A stretch of DNA of 37,318 nucleotides, taken from NCBI GenBank assembly GCA_032718475.1, contig JAUCBJ010003226.1, positions 1 through 37,318 of the forward strand, read 5' to 3'. The DNA comes from Nemertoderma westbladi (Eukaryota > Xenacoelomorpha > Nemertodermatida > Nemertodermatidae). Shown here in pieces: positions 1 to 9,980 of this stretch. The notes under the pieces were generated by a model. It did no database searches and was not told the origin of the DNA. It worked only from the letters and a program-made list of their open reading frames with translations. The position numbers and the translations under genes were made by a program. Every line of letters starts with the position of its first letter. The first letter of the stretch is position 1.

Positions 1-762
1 TCAACTGTCTGACAGTACAAGGTGAGTGGTTGTGGGACTGGAGTAACAATCAACTGTCTGACAGTACAAGGTGAGTGGTTGTGGGACTGGAGTAACAATC
101 AACTGTCTGACAGTACAAGGTGAGTGGTTGTGGGACTGGAGTAACAATCAACTGTCTGATAGTACAAGGTGGGTTGGGGGACTGGAGTAACAATCACCTC
201 TCTGACAGTACAAGGTGAGTGGTTGTGGGACTGGAGTAACAATCAACTGTCTGACAGTACAAGGTGAGTGGTTGTGGGACTGGAGTAACAATCAACTGTC
301 TGACAGTACAAGGTGAGTGGTTGTGGGACTGGAGTAACAATCAACTGTCTGATAGTACAAGGTGAGAATGGTTGTGGGACTGGAGTAACAATCAACTGTC
401 TGACAGTACAAGGTGAGTGGTTGTGGGACTGGAGTAACAATCAACTGTCTGATAGTACAAGGTGGGTTGGGGGACTGGAGTAACAATCACCTCTCTGACA
501 GTACAAGGTGAGTGGTTGTGGGACTGGAGTAACAATCAACTGTCTGACAGTACAAGGTGAGAATGGTTGTGGGACTGGAGTAACAATCAACTGTCTGACA
601 GTACAAGGTGAGTGGTTGTGGGACTGGAGTAACAATCAACTGTCTGACAGTACAAGGTGAGTGGTTGTGGGACTGGAGTAACAATCAACTGTCTGACAGT
701 ACAAGGTGAGTGGTTGTGGGACTGGAGTAACAATCAACTGTCTGACAGTACAAGGTGAGTGA
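1..762 (+). repeat. 49-bp minisatellite carrying a splice donor in each unit
   Basis: About 15 tandem copies of a unit mostly 49 bp long, with 46- and 52-bp variants. The array is cut by the left window edge. Each unit contains ACAGTACAAG|GTGAGT, an excellent animal 5' splice site; variants read GTGGGT or GTGAGA. The array ends about 120 bp before the acceptor of the 881 exon. The unit keeps an open frame into the donor, with codons ending CTG ACA GTA CAA G, and this phase fits the first bases (AC) of the 881 exon. I infer that the true exon end lies left of the window and that the array grew from that exon-intron border. The minus-strand open frames here are by-products of the repeat. Confidence 0.9.
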
Positions 763-880
763 TGACTCTCGGCAAATTGAACATCTTGCGTTAAGCGAGA
801 AAGAAACTATTTTGTTTTCTATGTAATTAATAGTTATATTTGTTGCTGATTAATTTTTTCATTTTATATTTCCCTCCCAG

Positions 881-1075
881 ACAATGTTGTTACAACACTC
901 TCCACCCAATTAAAGGCGACCCGACAGGAATGTTTACACTTGCGAACAGTGGTTGCCGAGCAACGAAATCAACTGGACGTCGCATACAACGAGAAGCGCG
1001 TAGCCATGGAGACATTGGTAACGTCGGAACTCGGTCAAAGGAAGTGGAATTCTGAAACGAGTGAAATGAGAAGAG
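881..1075 (+). CDS. Gene A internal exon, coiled-coil protein
   Basis: This exon follows a clear polypyrimidine tract and acceptor (TTCCCTCCCAG|AC) and ends GAGAAGAG|GTTTGA. It starts with the last two bases of a codon and leaves one base (G). It encodes about 64 residues rich in Q, E, R, L and K, including STQLKATRQECLHLRTVV and AEQRNQLDVAYNEKR, the heptad-like composition of a coiled coil. The phase fits the next exon (G+AT gives Asp). I do not recognise the family; a centrosomal or ciliary CCDC-type protein is possible but unproven. The neighbouring upstream intron is the 49-bp array. The start codon of the gene lies outside the window. Confidence 0.75.
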
Positions 1076-1107
1076 GTTTGAACCATTTTATATTAAGGTT
1101 ATTATTT

Positions 1108-1145
1108 GCTCAGTTTGGGCACTGTGCTTTAAATGCTGCAGCCTA
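1108..1145 (+). repeat. SINE fragment shared with 22919-22957
   Basis: About 35 bases (core GGGCACTGTGCTTTAAATGC) are identical, in opposite orientation, to part of the SINE at 22774-23032. The flanks differ, so this is a partial or older copy within a gene A intron. Confidence 0.55.
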
Positions 1146-1539
1146 GCTGAACCCATGCAGAAACTACGAAACAGTACGAAACAGTAACTTTGGATACGCG
1201 AAACCGAGATTAAGTGTTTACTGTATGCGGAACAATAAGATTCATTAAAGGGAGTCAGCCACACTCGTAATCCAAACACCGAAATCTGCACCAAACCCAG
1301 AATCTATGTAGTGCGTGATTCCAATTAGCAAAAGCCCTGAAAATGACTACATGCATACAGGCATTGTCAAGCATAGCCTGTGGCTTGTATGCCATTTTAA
1401 TCCTAGTTATTAGTTTATGGCCCGACCCTTTTCAATCGAGTACGTAGTGTGCTTATCACTAGTGTAGGTGTTACGACTTGCGAGTATAGTGTAAAGTTTA
1501 GTTTTCCTCATCTCTATTTATGAACTGATTATCTTACAG

Positions 1540-1672
1540 ATGTCGATGTCATGGTCGGACAAATAGAATTAGTTGAGCGGCAACTACAATCAGTTAGACA
1601 TGATAACCAAAAACTCGCATTGGAACTACAGCAGAAAGACAAACAATTGCACCAACAAAAACAATTCACTAA
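1540..1672 (+). CDS. Gene A internal exon, coiled-coil protein
   Basis: Acceptor ATCTTACAG|AT, donor CACTAA|GTAAGT. The exon takes one base from the previous exon and leaves two (AA), which join the G at 11078 to give Lys. It encodes about 44 residues, such as VGQIELVERQLQSVRHDN and QKLALELQQKDKQLHQQK, a clear amphipathic coiled-coil pattern with very high Gln. A second copy of the donor region lies 43 bp downstream at 1716, so a longer, frame-shifting exon form is conceivable. The following intron is about 9.4 kb and contains the DNMT3-like gene. Confidence 0.78.
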
Positions 1673-1745
1673 GTAAGTATCACCAATTATTGTTACAACA
1701 GAAACAACTCACTAAGTAAGTATCACCAAATGTTACAACAAAACC
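1653..1745 (+). repeat. Two-copy tandem duplication across a 5' splice site
   Basis: The segment starting CAACA at 1653 is repeated from 1696, with a short third start at 1736. Both full copies contain CACTAAGTAAGTATCACCAA or its close equivalent (CAATTC/CAACTC upstream). The first copy holds the real exon end and donor (1673); the second donor is at 1716. Confidence 0.85.
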
Positions 1746-2210
1746 ACCTATATTATTGAGATCACCAATATTTTTTACCATATTGTAGGCAATGAGAAGT
1801 AGAGTCGATTTTTCAAAATAATTGGGTGTCATTATGTTCGTTTCCATCGTAACGGATTAATTATCCAAAATAGGTCAAAAACTATTCGGGACCAACTTAT
1901 TCGTTTTCCTTTCTTGGGGGACTCTCTTTGTCCTATACATGTCCACAATAATGGGGTGAATGAGCTCCAAACACGCACGGATTTTAAAGACCTCAGGGGC
2001 ACGCCATCTACTCAACTGGCACGATTGGTCCTGATGTCCCTTGCTGTAGTCTTGATTTCAACAAAGGATATGTCACCCATGGGGATATCTGTGATATTCA
2101 GACACACGATGTACCTCAAAGTTATCAGGCAATACCCTATCATTCTTTAGAAGCTTCTCAAAGTGGGCCTTCCAACCATTGCATTGAGGCGTTCAGCTGG
2201 AGATTCAACC
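1746..2210. other. Intron of gene A, no gene seen
   Basis: AT-rich sequence without a convincing exon. From about 1900 the minus strand shows degraded peptide similarity continuing the LINE remnant on its right, with many stops. Confidence 0.5.
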
Positions 2211-3300
2211 TTAACCTTTGTGGTTGGTTGGCTTTTCCGCCCAGCGAGCAGGTTTTTTTTTATTGCCATGCCTGGTCTGATTGCCTGCTATCATCATCAT
2301 TGTTAATGTCATCAACCTACTTATTAATAAGCTCCTCCAGATTATCTGAGTACTGCCTGTTAAGGGACCTAGATGCAGCCTTAACTGCATCTTTGGCTCT
2401 CCTCGTGTGCCCGAGTCGGCGGGACTCATTATGTGCCTTAGTGAGGTCATTTCGGCATTTGTGGTCAGTTGGTTACAGGGGGGAGGGGGGGGGGGGGGGG
2501 GCTTTTTCCTGTTTCGAGGGTATAAGGAACTGTTTCTGTAGCTGCTAACTTAACTGCTTATGTGAAGGCAGTATAGCAATCGCAGTAATCCGTTGCCTCA
2601 GAGGCGAAAACCTCATACATGTTGCTCAGATTTAGTGTGAAGCTGGATCTCACACTGGGCTGTTGCAACGGAGACGACCAGTCATGCCGCGGCAAGGCAG
2701 ATTTTGTTGTTCTGCTAGCACGCAGACTAAGTTTTGCCTTGGTCACAAGACAATAAGGCGGTGATCACTGGAGAAGGGGCGAAGTGTAAATGCACTACAG
2801 TCTAGTACAGAGCTCCTGTATTTCCTACGAAACAGAATTTGGTCTATCTGGGACTTGTAGCCACTGGGTCTACACTGGGTTCCAGCCGAAAACAATCCAT
2901 TCCCAGAGATGTATTCCTGAAGATGGACGGAATTTCGGTTAAAACTATTGCCTTTGACCCAGGGCGATGTAGGTGATTGATGCAGACTTGCATTAAAGTC
3001 TCCCAGGAATGTTAAGATTGCATGCTGATCCATTCCATCAGCAGGTGCTTGTAGATTGTGTTAAAAATTTCCACCTCCTCTACCTGGACAACACTAGTTG
3101 GAGAGTAGCACACAATCAGAACTTCGCTAAGCTGTGTGCAAGGCCTACTTTTCTCTTAGTAGGCCTTGGCTGTGCGATCCACTTATCAGCTTATTGGCCT
3201 TTCTATACAGACATGCGCACTACTGCACTACTGAGTGCGTTTATGTTCTGATGCTGTGATGTATGCCAGGACCAGGAAGCTTTTGTTTGCAGCTTACAGC
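1900..3300 (-). mobile_element. Degraded RTE-like LINE remnant
   Basis: Read on the minus strand, 3033-2743 encodes part of an APE-type endonuclease: FLGDFNASLH (the GDFN metal-binding motif), SGYKSQIDQILFRR (the IDxI/LxR stretch) and SSDHRLIVL (the SDH catalytic block) near its end. The next frame (2746-2558) continues with LRASRTTKSALPRHDW and NMYEVFASEATD, resembling the linker after the endonuclease in RTE-clade elements. Farther left, 2450-2211 and beyond show decayed linker-like sequence. Stops and frame changes break the reading repeatedly, so the copy is dead. Clade assignment is by pattern memory and is less sure than the LINE call. A G-tract lies at about 2480-2501. Confidence 0.7.
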
Positions 3301-3560
3301 AAAGGAGTGTACCACTGTTGTTAGCACCGTAGGAATCGACCGGTTCGCGAATTTTGGCCGGTACCGGTGCAGGCCGGTTCTAAAAAAAACCGGCCGAACC
3401 GGTACAGGGCCGGTTTTTCATATTTATTTCATTGTTTAATTAGTTGGAATGTCAAAAATTGTCAAACCGGCGCCTGAAAGGTAACATTACTGCAACAGTA
3501 CTGTAGTTTATTAATGTGTGTATCAGGTCTATATGTAATATATTATAAATATTTTGATCT

Positions 3561-4214
3561 GTTTATTACGGTGGCTGAATTGTGCCACTTAATACTTTTT
3601 TTTATTTTTTTTTTGAAGCGACTTTTTGGTCGACCAAAAAGTACTTTTTGGTCGACCAATAAGTCGACTTTTTGGTCGACCAAAAAGTCTGGAAGTATTA
3701 TCCAATAGAAAACATACAACTATTTTCGAGGCAAAATCAAATTACATTAAGTGAATTAGGTGGTTATTTAAAACCGTAACACTATCATGATGAAGGATTA
3801 ATATCCTAGGTACCGGTAGGCCTAGCGATCAATGTGTTTAACAAAGCTTTATGTACACCGGTACAGTAATTTGATTTTACCTCCAAAATAGTTATATATA
3901 TGTTTTCTATTGGATAATACTTCCAGACTTTTTGGTCGACCAATAAGTCGACTTTTTGGTCGACCAATAAGTACTTTTTGGTCGACCAAAAAGTAGTTTT
4001 TGGTCGACCAATAAGTCGACTTTTTGGTCGACCAATAAGTCGACTTTTTGGTCGACCAATAAGTACTTTTTGGTCGACCAAAAAGTCGACTTATTGGTCG
4101 ACCAAAAAGTACTTTTTGGTCGACCAAAAAGTACTTTTTGGTCGACCAAAAAGTCCCTTAAAAAAATAAATAAAAAAAAGTATTAAGTGGCACAATTCAG
4201 CCACCGTAGTTTAT
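3561..4214. mobile_element. Fold-back element nested in the 2 kb TIR element
   Basis: The element spans 3567-4208 and is flanked by GTTTAT (3561-3566 and 4209-4214), a 6-bp target-site duplication. The ends TACGGTGGCTGAATTGTGCC and its inverse match, and the arms stay inverted for roughly 190 bp, including TTTTCTATTGGATAATACTT and its inverse. Each arm contains tandem copies of a 22-bp palindrome centred on GGTCGACC (ACTTTTTGGTCGACCAAAAA and variants with AATAAGT). The left arm has three copies and the right arm about ten. It has no coding capacity; open frames repeating 'VDQK' or 'FGRPKS' are artefacts of the palindromes. Confidence 0.85.
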
Positions 4215-5230
4215 GGATCCCACAATATACCCTGGGGGGGGGGGGGGGGGTGGAGGGCTGGTGGCTGGGTGTCAATGTTTTCTGAAAAACATTAACGTTC
4301 GACTTTTTATGACTGATAACAATATTGATGACACTCTACCTACATGGCAATTATGAAACTATAGGTCTAATTTTAAGAAGCACTCTAATGGATGGGGGGT
4401 GGGGGGGGGGGCGTTGCCCATAACACATGGGCTTTCTTTCTATTACATCAGTAGTTTGAAAATATTTTACAAAAAATTAAAAATGTATAATTTCTGAATT
4501 ATGTAAACAGGTAAAAGCACAAACTGTAGCACGTTGATTGCGCGTTGATTGGTAGATTAAAACTAACTAATAAATAACTAATCTCGAACTAAACTAATAA
4601 AACACCTAAACCCGAACTAACTCATAACTCAACCTGAACTAAACTAATAACTAAACCCGAACGAAACTAAAACTAATTAATAACTAAACTAAAACGAACT
4701 TAAAACTAATCCTGAACTAAACTAATAGGGGCCTAACTAAACCCGAACAAAACTAAAACGAATTCATAACTAAACTAAAACGAACTTAAAACTAATCCAG
4801 AATTAAACTAATAACTAAACCCGAACGAAACTAAAACTAATTAATATCTAAACTAAAATGTACATACTGTACAACTGTACAAAGCTCGAACTTCTGAGCT
4901 GTCAGTGTCAGACCGCTCTGCCGGTCCCGGTAGTGTAGTCAATACTGCACTATGATATGTACCGGTACACCATGGCATCTGTCTGTCTGTAGGTCAGTAA
5001 TCATGCTAGTACAGTCAAGTTAGACAGTACTGCAGTAGTACATATCGGTATTACTGTATTACTGTATTAGGCCTACAGTAATACACCAGTGCAGCAGTGG
5101 ACCAGTAATATCTGTTTCTACTGTCTGACTGTGTCAGTGTGTAGGCAGTAGGCCTACTATATATACTGCTTATGCCCTAATACTGTAATAAGTAACATAA
5201 CTGCATAATTAGCCATTATCAATTATTACT
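4215..5230. other. Interior of the 2 kb TIR element, no gene
   Basis: Contains G-tracts (about 4232-4250 and 4395-4412) and a degenerate array from about 4550 to 4855 built on AACTAATAACTAAACCCGAA and close variants. After that comes simple-sequence-like DNA rich in TACTGTA, CAGTAG and AGGCCTAC. No exon or RNA gene is seen. Confidence 0.6.
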
Positions 5231-5691
5231 GTATTAAAAAATCGAAACCGGCACCGATTTAAAAAAACCGGCCCGGTACCGGTTCGGCCAAAACCGGCAC
5301 CTATCTACCGGTACCGGTGCACCGGTCGATTCCTAAGCACCAGTACCGGTACTGCAGTAGGGCGGTAGGTCTCACTTATTTTTGTATCCTACTACTTCTG
5401 ACTGCTGGATTATCAGATTATAGCCTATCTGCCTATGGCCTAGAGCCTACTACCAGACTACATAATAAGTCGAATTTTACCTGGTCAGTAGGTGTCAGCT
5501 CTGCTGCTCTGGTTTTGAAAATATATGACAAGTCAGCAACTGAGCAAGTTGCGCTGCGCTGTCCCGCTGCCAGTTTGCAGTTACCGTTATATCTGTATAT
5601 TAACATTATTTAGGTACCGGTATCTGTCAGTCTGTATATTCCAGTATTCTACTGTTCAAAGTTGGTTCTAAAACAATCAGACAATGCTGCA

Positions 5692-6945
5692 ATGAAACTA
5701 CCATTTATTCAATTTAATAAGGATCTCAAACCGTGTCGGATTTTATTAACAAAATTAGGAGTTTTATCAAAATCTCCAAGGAGGAGTCTGAGAACAAATA
5801 GGGCCATAAAACGTCTTCAACTGAAATGGCAGACCAGAAACAGCCGGACCCGGGACTCTAAACAGAGTGTGTGTGCGGCATTCGGCACCCGCTCGGCGTT
5901 GGCCTGGAGATCTCCCCCCGAGTTCGCCCCACGCGTCGACCTCTCCAGCGAGTTCTCCAGGTGGTGTTCCATCCCGCTAACACCGATCGGCACCGCCGCT
6001 CTCACCCCGAACGACTCAGTTCCCCCGGTAATCCCCCACGGAACGCGTCACATAAAACCGGAGACCCGTCGCCCCGTGCGAGTTCTCTCGCTGTTTGATG
6101 GAATCGCCACCGGTAAAGTCGTCCTGGACGCCGCCGGAATCGCCGTGGAGAAATACGTCGCATCCGAGATCGACGAACCCGCAATTATGTTGGTACGCAC
6201 TAATCATGGCGACAGCGTCCAACACGTAGGAGACATTCGTAAACTAACCGAGTTGAGACTAGAAGAACTCGGTCCGTTCGATTTGGTCATCGGCGGGTCT
6301 CCATGCAACGATCTGTCGTCTGTGAACCCTAACCGACAAGGACTCCAAGGTACCGACTCGAGACTTTTCTTTCACTTCCATCGGGTCTTACAGATCTGTA
6401 AGTTTCAGGCGCGCGCCGCCGGGGTGCAGAACTTCTTCTGGTTGTTTGAGAACGTAAGTTCAATGAGTTATGAATCGAAGACGGAGATCTCTGAGTTCTT
6501 CGAGTCGCGTCCTGTTAACGTTGACGCTAGTTCCGTATCCCCTATGCGACGTAGACGACTGTTCTGGGGAAACATCCCCGGTTTGCCGCGGTTCCTTCAC
6601 GAAAGACCGACGCCCAAACTAACTGACTGTCTGCATCTCTCGGACATTCTCGAACGCGGCAGTTACAGACAGCCAGTAGCGAAGAAGATCAACACGTTGA
6701 CCACTCAGTCCACTAGTAGCTCCTTAACCGTGGGGAGTAGACGGACGTTGCCGGTGCTGCATCTCGGGAGACCGGATTACCTGTTCCCCACCGAGATGGA
6801 GAGGGCCTTCGGGCTGCCCACTCATTACACAGACTGTTACGGCTTCTCTAAGACCCAACGACAACGACTCCTCGGCAAGGCCTGGTCTGTCCCGGTAGTC
6901 CGCAATATTCTAGAAGGTCTCACTCCGTTCTTTCAGTCTTCCTAA
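5692..6945 (+). CDS. dnmt3: DNMT3-type DNA (cytosine-5) methyltransferase, catalytic domain only, intronless
   Basis: From the ATG at 5692 a 417-residue protein is encoded in one exon. Residues about 128-414 match the DNMT3 catalytic domain that adds methyl groups to cytosine C5 using S-adenosylmethionine. Motif I is VLSLFDGIATG (131-141). Motif IV is GGSPCNDLSSVNP (201-213), with catalytic Cys205. Motif VI is FFWLFENV (248-255). Motif VIII is RRRRLFWGNIPG (286-297). The C-terminal block RQRLLGKAWSVPVVRN (390-405) is typical of DNMT3. The first 125 residues are basic and Ser/Pro-rich and show no PWWP or zinc-binding ADD domain, which full DNMT3 enzymes carry. It lies in sense orientation in the last intron of gene A, is clearly richer in GC than its flanks, and has no introns, which suggests a retrocopy or a secondarily simplified paralogue. 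The frame is intact. Upstream in-frame sequence reaches 5662 without an ATG. An AATAAA occurs at 7281. Confidence 0.9.
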   Translation: MKLPFIQFNKDLKPCRILLTKLGVLSKSPRRSLRTNRAIKRLQLKWQTRNSRTRDSKQSVCAAFGTRSALAWRSPPEFAPRVDLSSEFSRWCSIPLTPIGTAALTPNDSVPPVIPHGTRHIKPETRRPVRVLSLFDGIATGKVVLDAAGIAVEKYVASEIDEPAIMLVRTNHGDSVQHVGDIRKLTELRLEELGPFDLVIGGSPCNDLSSVNPNRQGLQGTDSRLFFHFHRVLQICKFQARAAGVQNFFWLFENVSSMSYESKTEISEFFESRPVNVDASSVSPMRRRRLFWGNIPGLPRFLHERPTPKLTDCLHLSDILERGSYRQPVAKKINTLTTQSTSSSLTVGSRRTLPVLHLGRPDYLFPTEMERAFGLPTHYTDCYGFSKTQRQRLLGKAWSVPVVRNILEGLTPFFQSS

Positions 6946-8523
6946 TTGATTACAATTAGTTTTACATAATATTATCCATTTATGTTTCTTTATGTTTCAC
7001 TCATCCTAATGACCCAATATTTAGCATTTATTTATAATATTTGTTTGTTCTTCGATTGTTAACTTTAAACTTTCTTAATGTTCTTTCAAATTTTATATGA
7101 AGAAATAATATATTTCATATATTTCACTGGATGCTAATAAGTACTTATTCACTCCCCGTTACCCCATTTTTGTAGTTGCTGTAAATTGCGCAGAGACAGT
7201 GAAACTAATCTCATAAATTTGTTAGATTATGTTTACTTTTCAGCGCCCCAGTTATATTATCACTTCACTAGCTTACTAACAATAAACTTCTGGAACACGT
7301 CTTGTATATTCTCCATTGTTCTGGTGTGTCTGAGCCAGGCTAAGTGAAATGAAAGATTGTTTACCGTGCAGTTGTCAGTTGTAGTGACTAGTTAGTTGCT
7401 GAAAATGGTTATGAATTGTATCAATATTCCTTAAGTATTAGAATATTAGGTGGTTTAATTTTAAGCTTCCAGGACGCAGATAAGTTGCGTAATGTAACAA
7501 AATTACGGAAATCATTGTGTGAAAAAGGGGCACTAACTATTCTCACACTCAGGTAGTGAGTGACCTGAGTGTGAGAATAGTGAGTGAATACTGAAAGGTG
7601 CTACTTTTCGTACGATGGTTCGAATAGTTATTACTATTATATTTTTCTTAGATTCCATTTATGTTACCTTCACTTCCATTTTCGCGATCATTTTTTACTT
7701 TTTAATCTGCCTGATTCGTTTTTGTAAACAATAAATTCTCACGACCATTGGAGGTTGTAGGTTAGTAGAACACTTCCTGCAAACTACTGCAAGAACCAAA
7801 ACATTCGTCTCTTGGTTGTCTTATTTTCGGAAATATTATATTTGCGACAATATAAATCTTACTTTATCCACCGATAATGATTATATTAGGCCAATAATTA
7901 ATTAAGGTGCTATATTAATTAATTGTATGTTATGGTAGGTGTTTTATCCCGCCTTCACATTGCCTTACAATGTTACGAACGGATTATGTGATCAGTGCCT
8001 ATATATTAAATTCAACCTTATTGTGTTGCCTGTAATTTAGTTCGTTTATATTATTTGTTGATTATTTGTCTTCCACAGATTGTATTGACACCCCCCCCCC
8101 CCCCCCCCCCCGGACCTCAACTTTATTTACCTCTAGTATATTTTTATACTTTATGTTGCGATTTAATGGGTTTGGGAAACTTATTTAAATGTTTTCTAGA
8201 CGGTGGTTGGGTTTATTAGGGGCGAACTATACATTCATATTCTAATATGTAATTGTACAATGTGTTGCGTAGTATAATGTTGTATCTATATTGCAATATA
8301 TAACAAGTTAGCGTAGTTAGAAAGTGCAACATGTATGTATATATTGTATGTTAGTTAAGGATTTCTTAGTGAGTTATTGGTTCGTTGTGTTAGCAACCAC
8401 GACTTCAATTTATAACTTACAGCTGAGCTGAATGCAGTCCAATAGCCAATGCAGTAAACCCAATGCAATGAGTCTACTGCAGACCGTTCTCGTTCAATAT
8501 GTATGTAAACCATTATCATTGTT
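6946..8523. other. Intron of gene A / 3' flank of the DNMT3-like gene
   Basis: AT-rich DNA with no convincing exon. It holds a possible polyadenylation signal (AATAAA, 7281-7286), a strong hairpin (7531-7586) and a C-tract of about 20 (8091-8111). Confidence 0.5.
7531..7586. repeat. 24-bp-stem hairpin
   Basis: Arms 7531-7554 and 7563-7586 are inverted copies with a single mismatch (core CTATTCTCACACTCAGGT and its inverse). The loop is 8 nt, AGTGAGTG. Confidence 0.85.
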
Positions 8524-9980
8524 CATAGTCTCATAACCATATCGGTCCCATAGTCTCATAACCATATCGGTCCCATAGACTCCCATAGTCCCATAACCAT
8601 ATCGGTCCCATAGACTCCCATAGTCTCATAACCATATCGGTCCCATAGACTCCCATAGTCCCATAACCATATCGGTCCCATAGACTCCCATAGTCCCATA
8701 ACCATATCGGTCCCATAGACTCCCATAGTCTCATAACCATATCGGTCCCATAGACTCCCATAGTCCCATAACCATATCGGTCCCATAGACTCCCATAGTC
8801 TCATAACCATATCGGTCCCATAGACTCCCATAGTCCCATAACCATATCGGTCCCATAGACTCCCATAGTCTCATAACCATATCGGTCCCATAGACTCCCA
8901 TAGTCTCATAACCATATCGGTCCCATAGACTCCCATAGTCATGCATAACCATATCGGTCCCATAGACTCCCATAGTCCCATAACCATATCGGTCCCATAG
9001 ACTCCCATAGACTCCCATAGTCCCATAACCATATCGGTCCCATAGACTCCCATAGTCCCATAACCATATCGGTCCCATAGACTCCCATAGTCTCATAACC
9101 ATATCGGTCCCATAGACTCCCATAGTCCCATAACCATATCGGTCCCATAGACTCCCATAGTCTCATAACCATATCGGTCCAATCCCATAGTTCATAACCA
9201 TATCGGTCCCATAGACTCCCATAGTCCCATAACCATATCGGTCCCATAGACTCCCATAGTCCCATAACCATATCGGTCCCATAGACTCCCATAGTCTCAT
9301 AACCATATCGGTCCCTAGACTCCCATAGTCTCATAACCATATCGGTCCAATCCCATAGTCTCATAACCATATCGGTCCCATAGACTCCCATAGTCTCATA
9401 ACCATATCGGTCCCATAGACTCCCATAGTCCCTTAACCATATCGGTCCCATAGACTCCCATAGTCTCATAACCATATCGGTCCAATCCCATAGTCTCATA
9501 ACCATATCGGCCCCATAGACTCCCATAGTCCCATAACCATATCGGTCCCATAGTCTCATAACCATATCGGTCCCATAGACTCCCATAGTCTCATAACCAT
9601 ATCGGTCCCATAGACTCCCATAGTCCCATAACCATATCGGTCCCATAGACTCCCATAGTCCCATAACCATATCGGTCCCATAGACTCCCATAGTCTCATA
9701 ACCATATCGGTCCCATAGACTCCCATAGTCCCATAACCATATCGGTCCCATAGACTCCCATAACCATATCGGTCCCATAGACTCCCATAGTCCCATAACC
9801 ATATCGGTCCCATAGACTCCCATAACCATATCGGTCCCATAGACTCCCATAGTCCCATAACCATATCGGTCCCATAGACTCCCATAGTCCCATAACCATA
9901 TCGGTCCCATAGACTCCCATAGTCCCATAACCATATCGGTCCCATAGTCCCATAACCATATCGGTCCCATAGACTCCCAC
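8524..9980. repeat. 35-bp minisatellite
   Basis: About 41 copies of a unit containing CATAACCATATCGGTCCCAT and AGACTCCCATAGT, with a C/T variant (AGTCCCAT or AGTCTCAT) and shortened copies lacking AGACTCCCAT. The array lies in the last intron of gene A. Because 35 is not a multiple of 3, one strand reads through all three frames; on the minus strand all are open for long stretches (such as MGVYGTDMVM). That is a consequence of unit composition and not evidence of a protein. Unlike three other arrays here, it does not touch an exon border that I can see. Confidence 0.92.

Larger units (their letters stand above)
3330..5335. mobile_element. 2 kb DNA element with CCGGT-rich terminal inverted repeats
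   Basis: The left end TAGGAATCGACCGGT (3330) matches the inverted right end ACCGGTCGATTCCTA (ending 5335). The inversion extends about 100 bp inward through blocks of ACCGG/CCGGT and A-runs (to about 3425 and from about 5232). AGCACC flanks both ends (3323-3328, with one extra G before the element, and 5336-5341), a likely 6-8 bp target-site duplication. No transposase is readable, so it is non-autonomous. Its interior holds a second nested element (3567-4208), G-tracts, a degenerate CTAAACCCGAACT array and TACTGTA-rich simple sequence. The superfamily is unknown; hAT-like is one option from the duplication size. Confidence 0.7.

Noticed and set aside
3514-4169. VDQK/FGRPKS repeat peptides on both strands
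   Set aside because: Products of the palindromic GGTCGACC repeats in the fold-back element.
5317-5613. 98-residue open frame
   Set aside because: Starts inside the terminal inverted repeat of a DNA element and shows no domain or coding character.
8524-9980. Long minus-strand repeat proteins (MGVYGTDMVM and similar)
   Set aside because: They arise in every frame from the 35-bp minisatellite; no promoter, splice site or non-repeat coding flank supports them.
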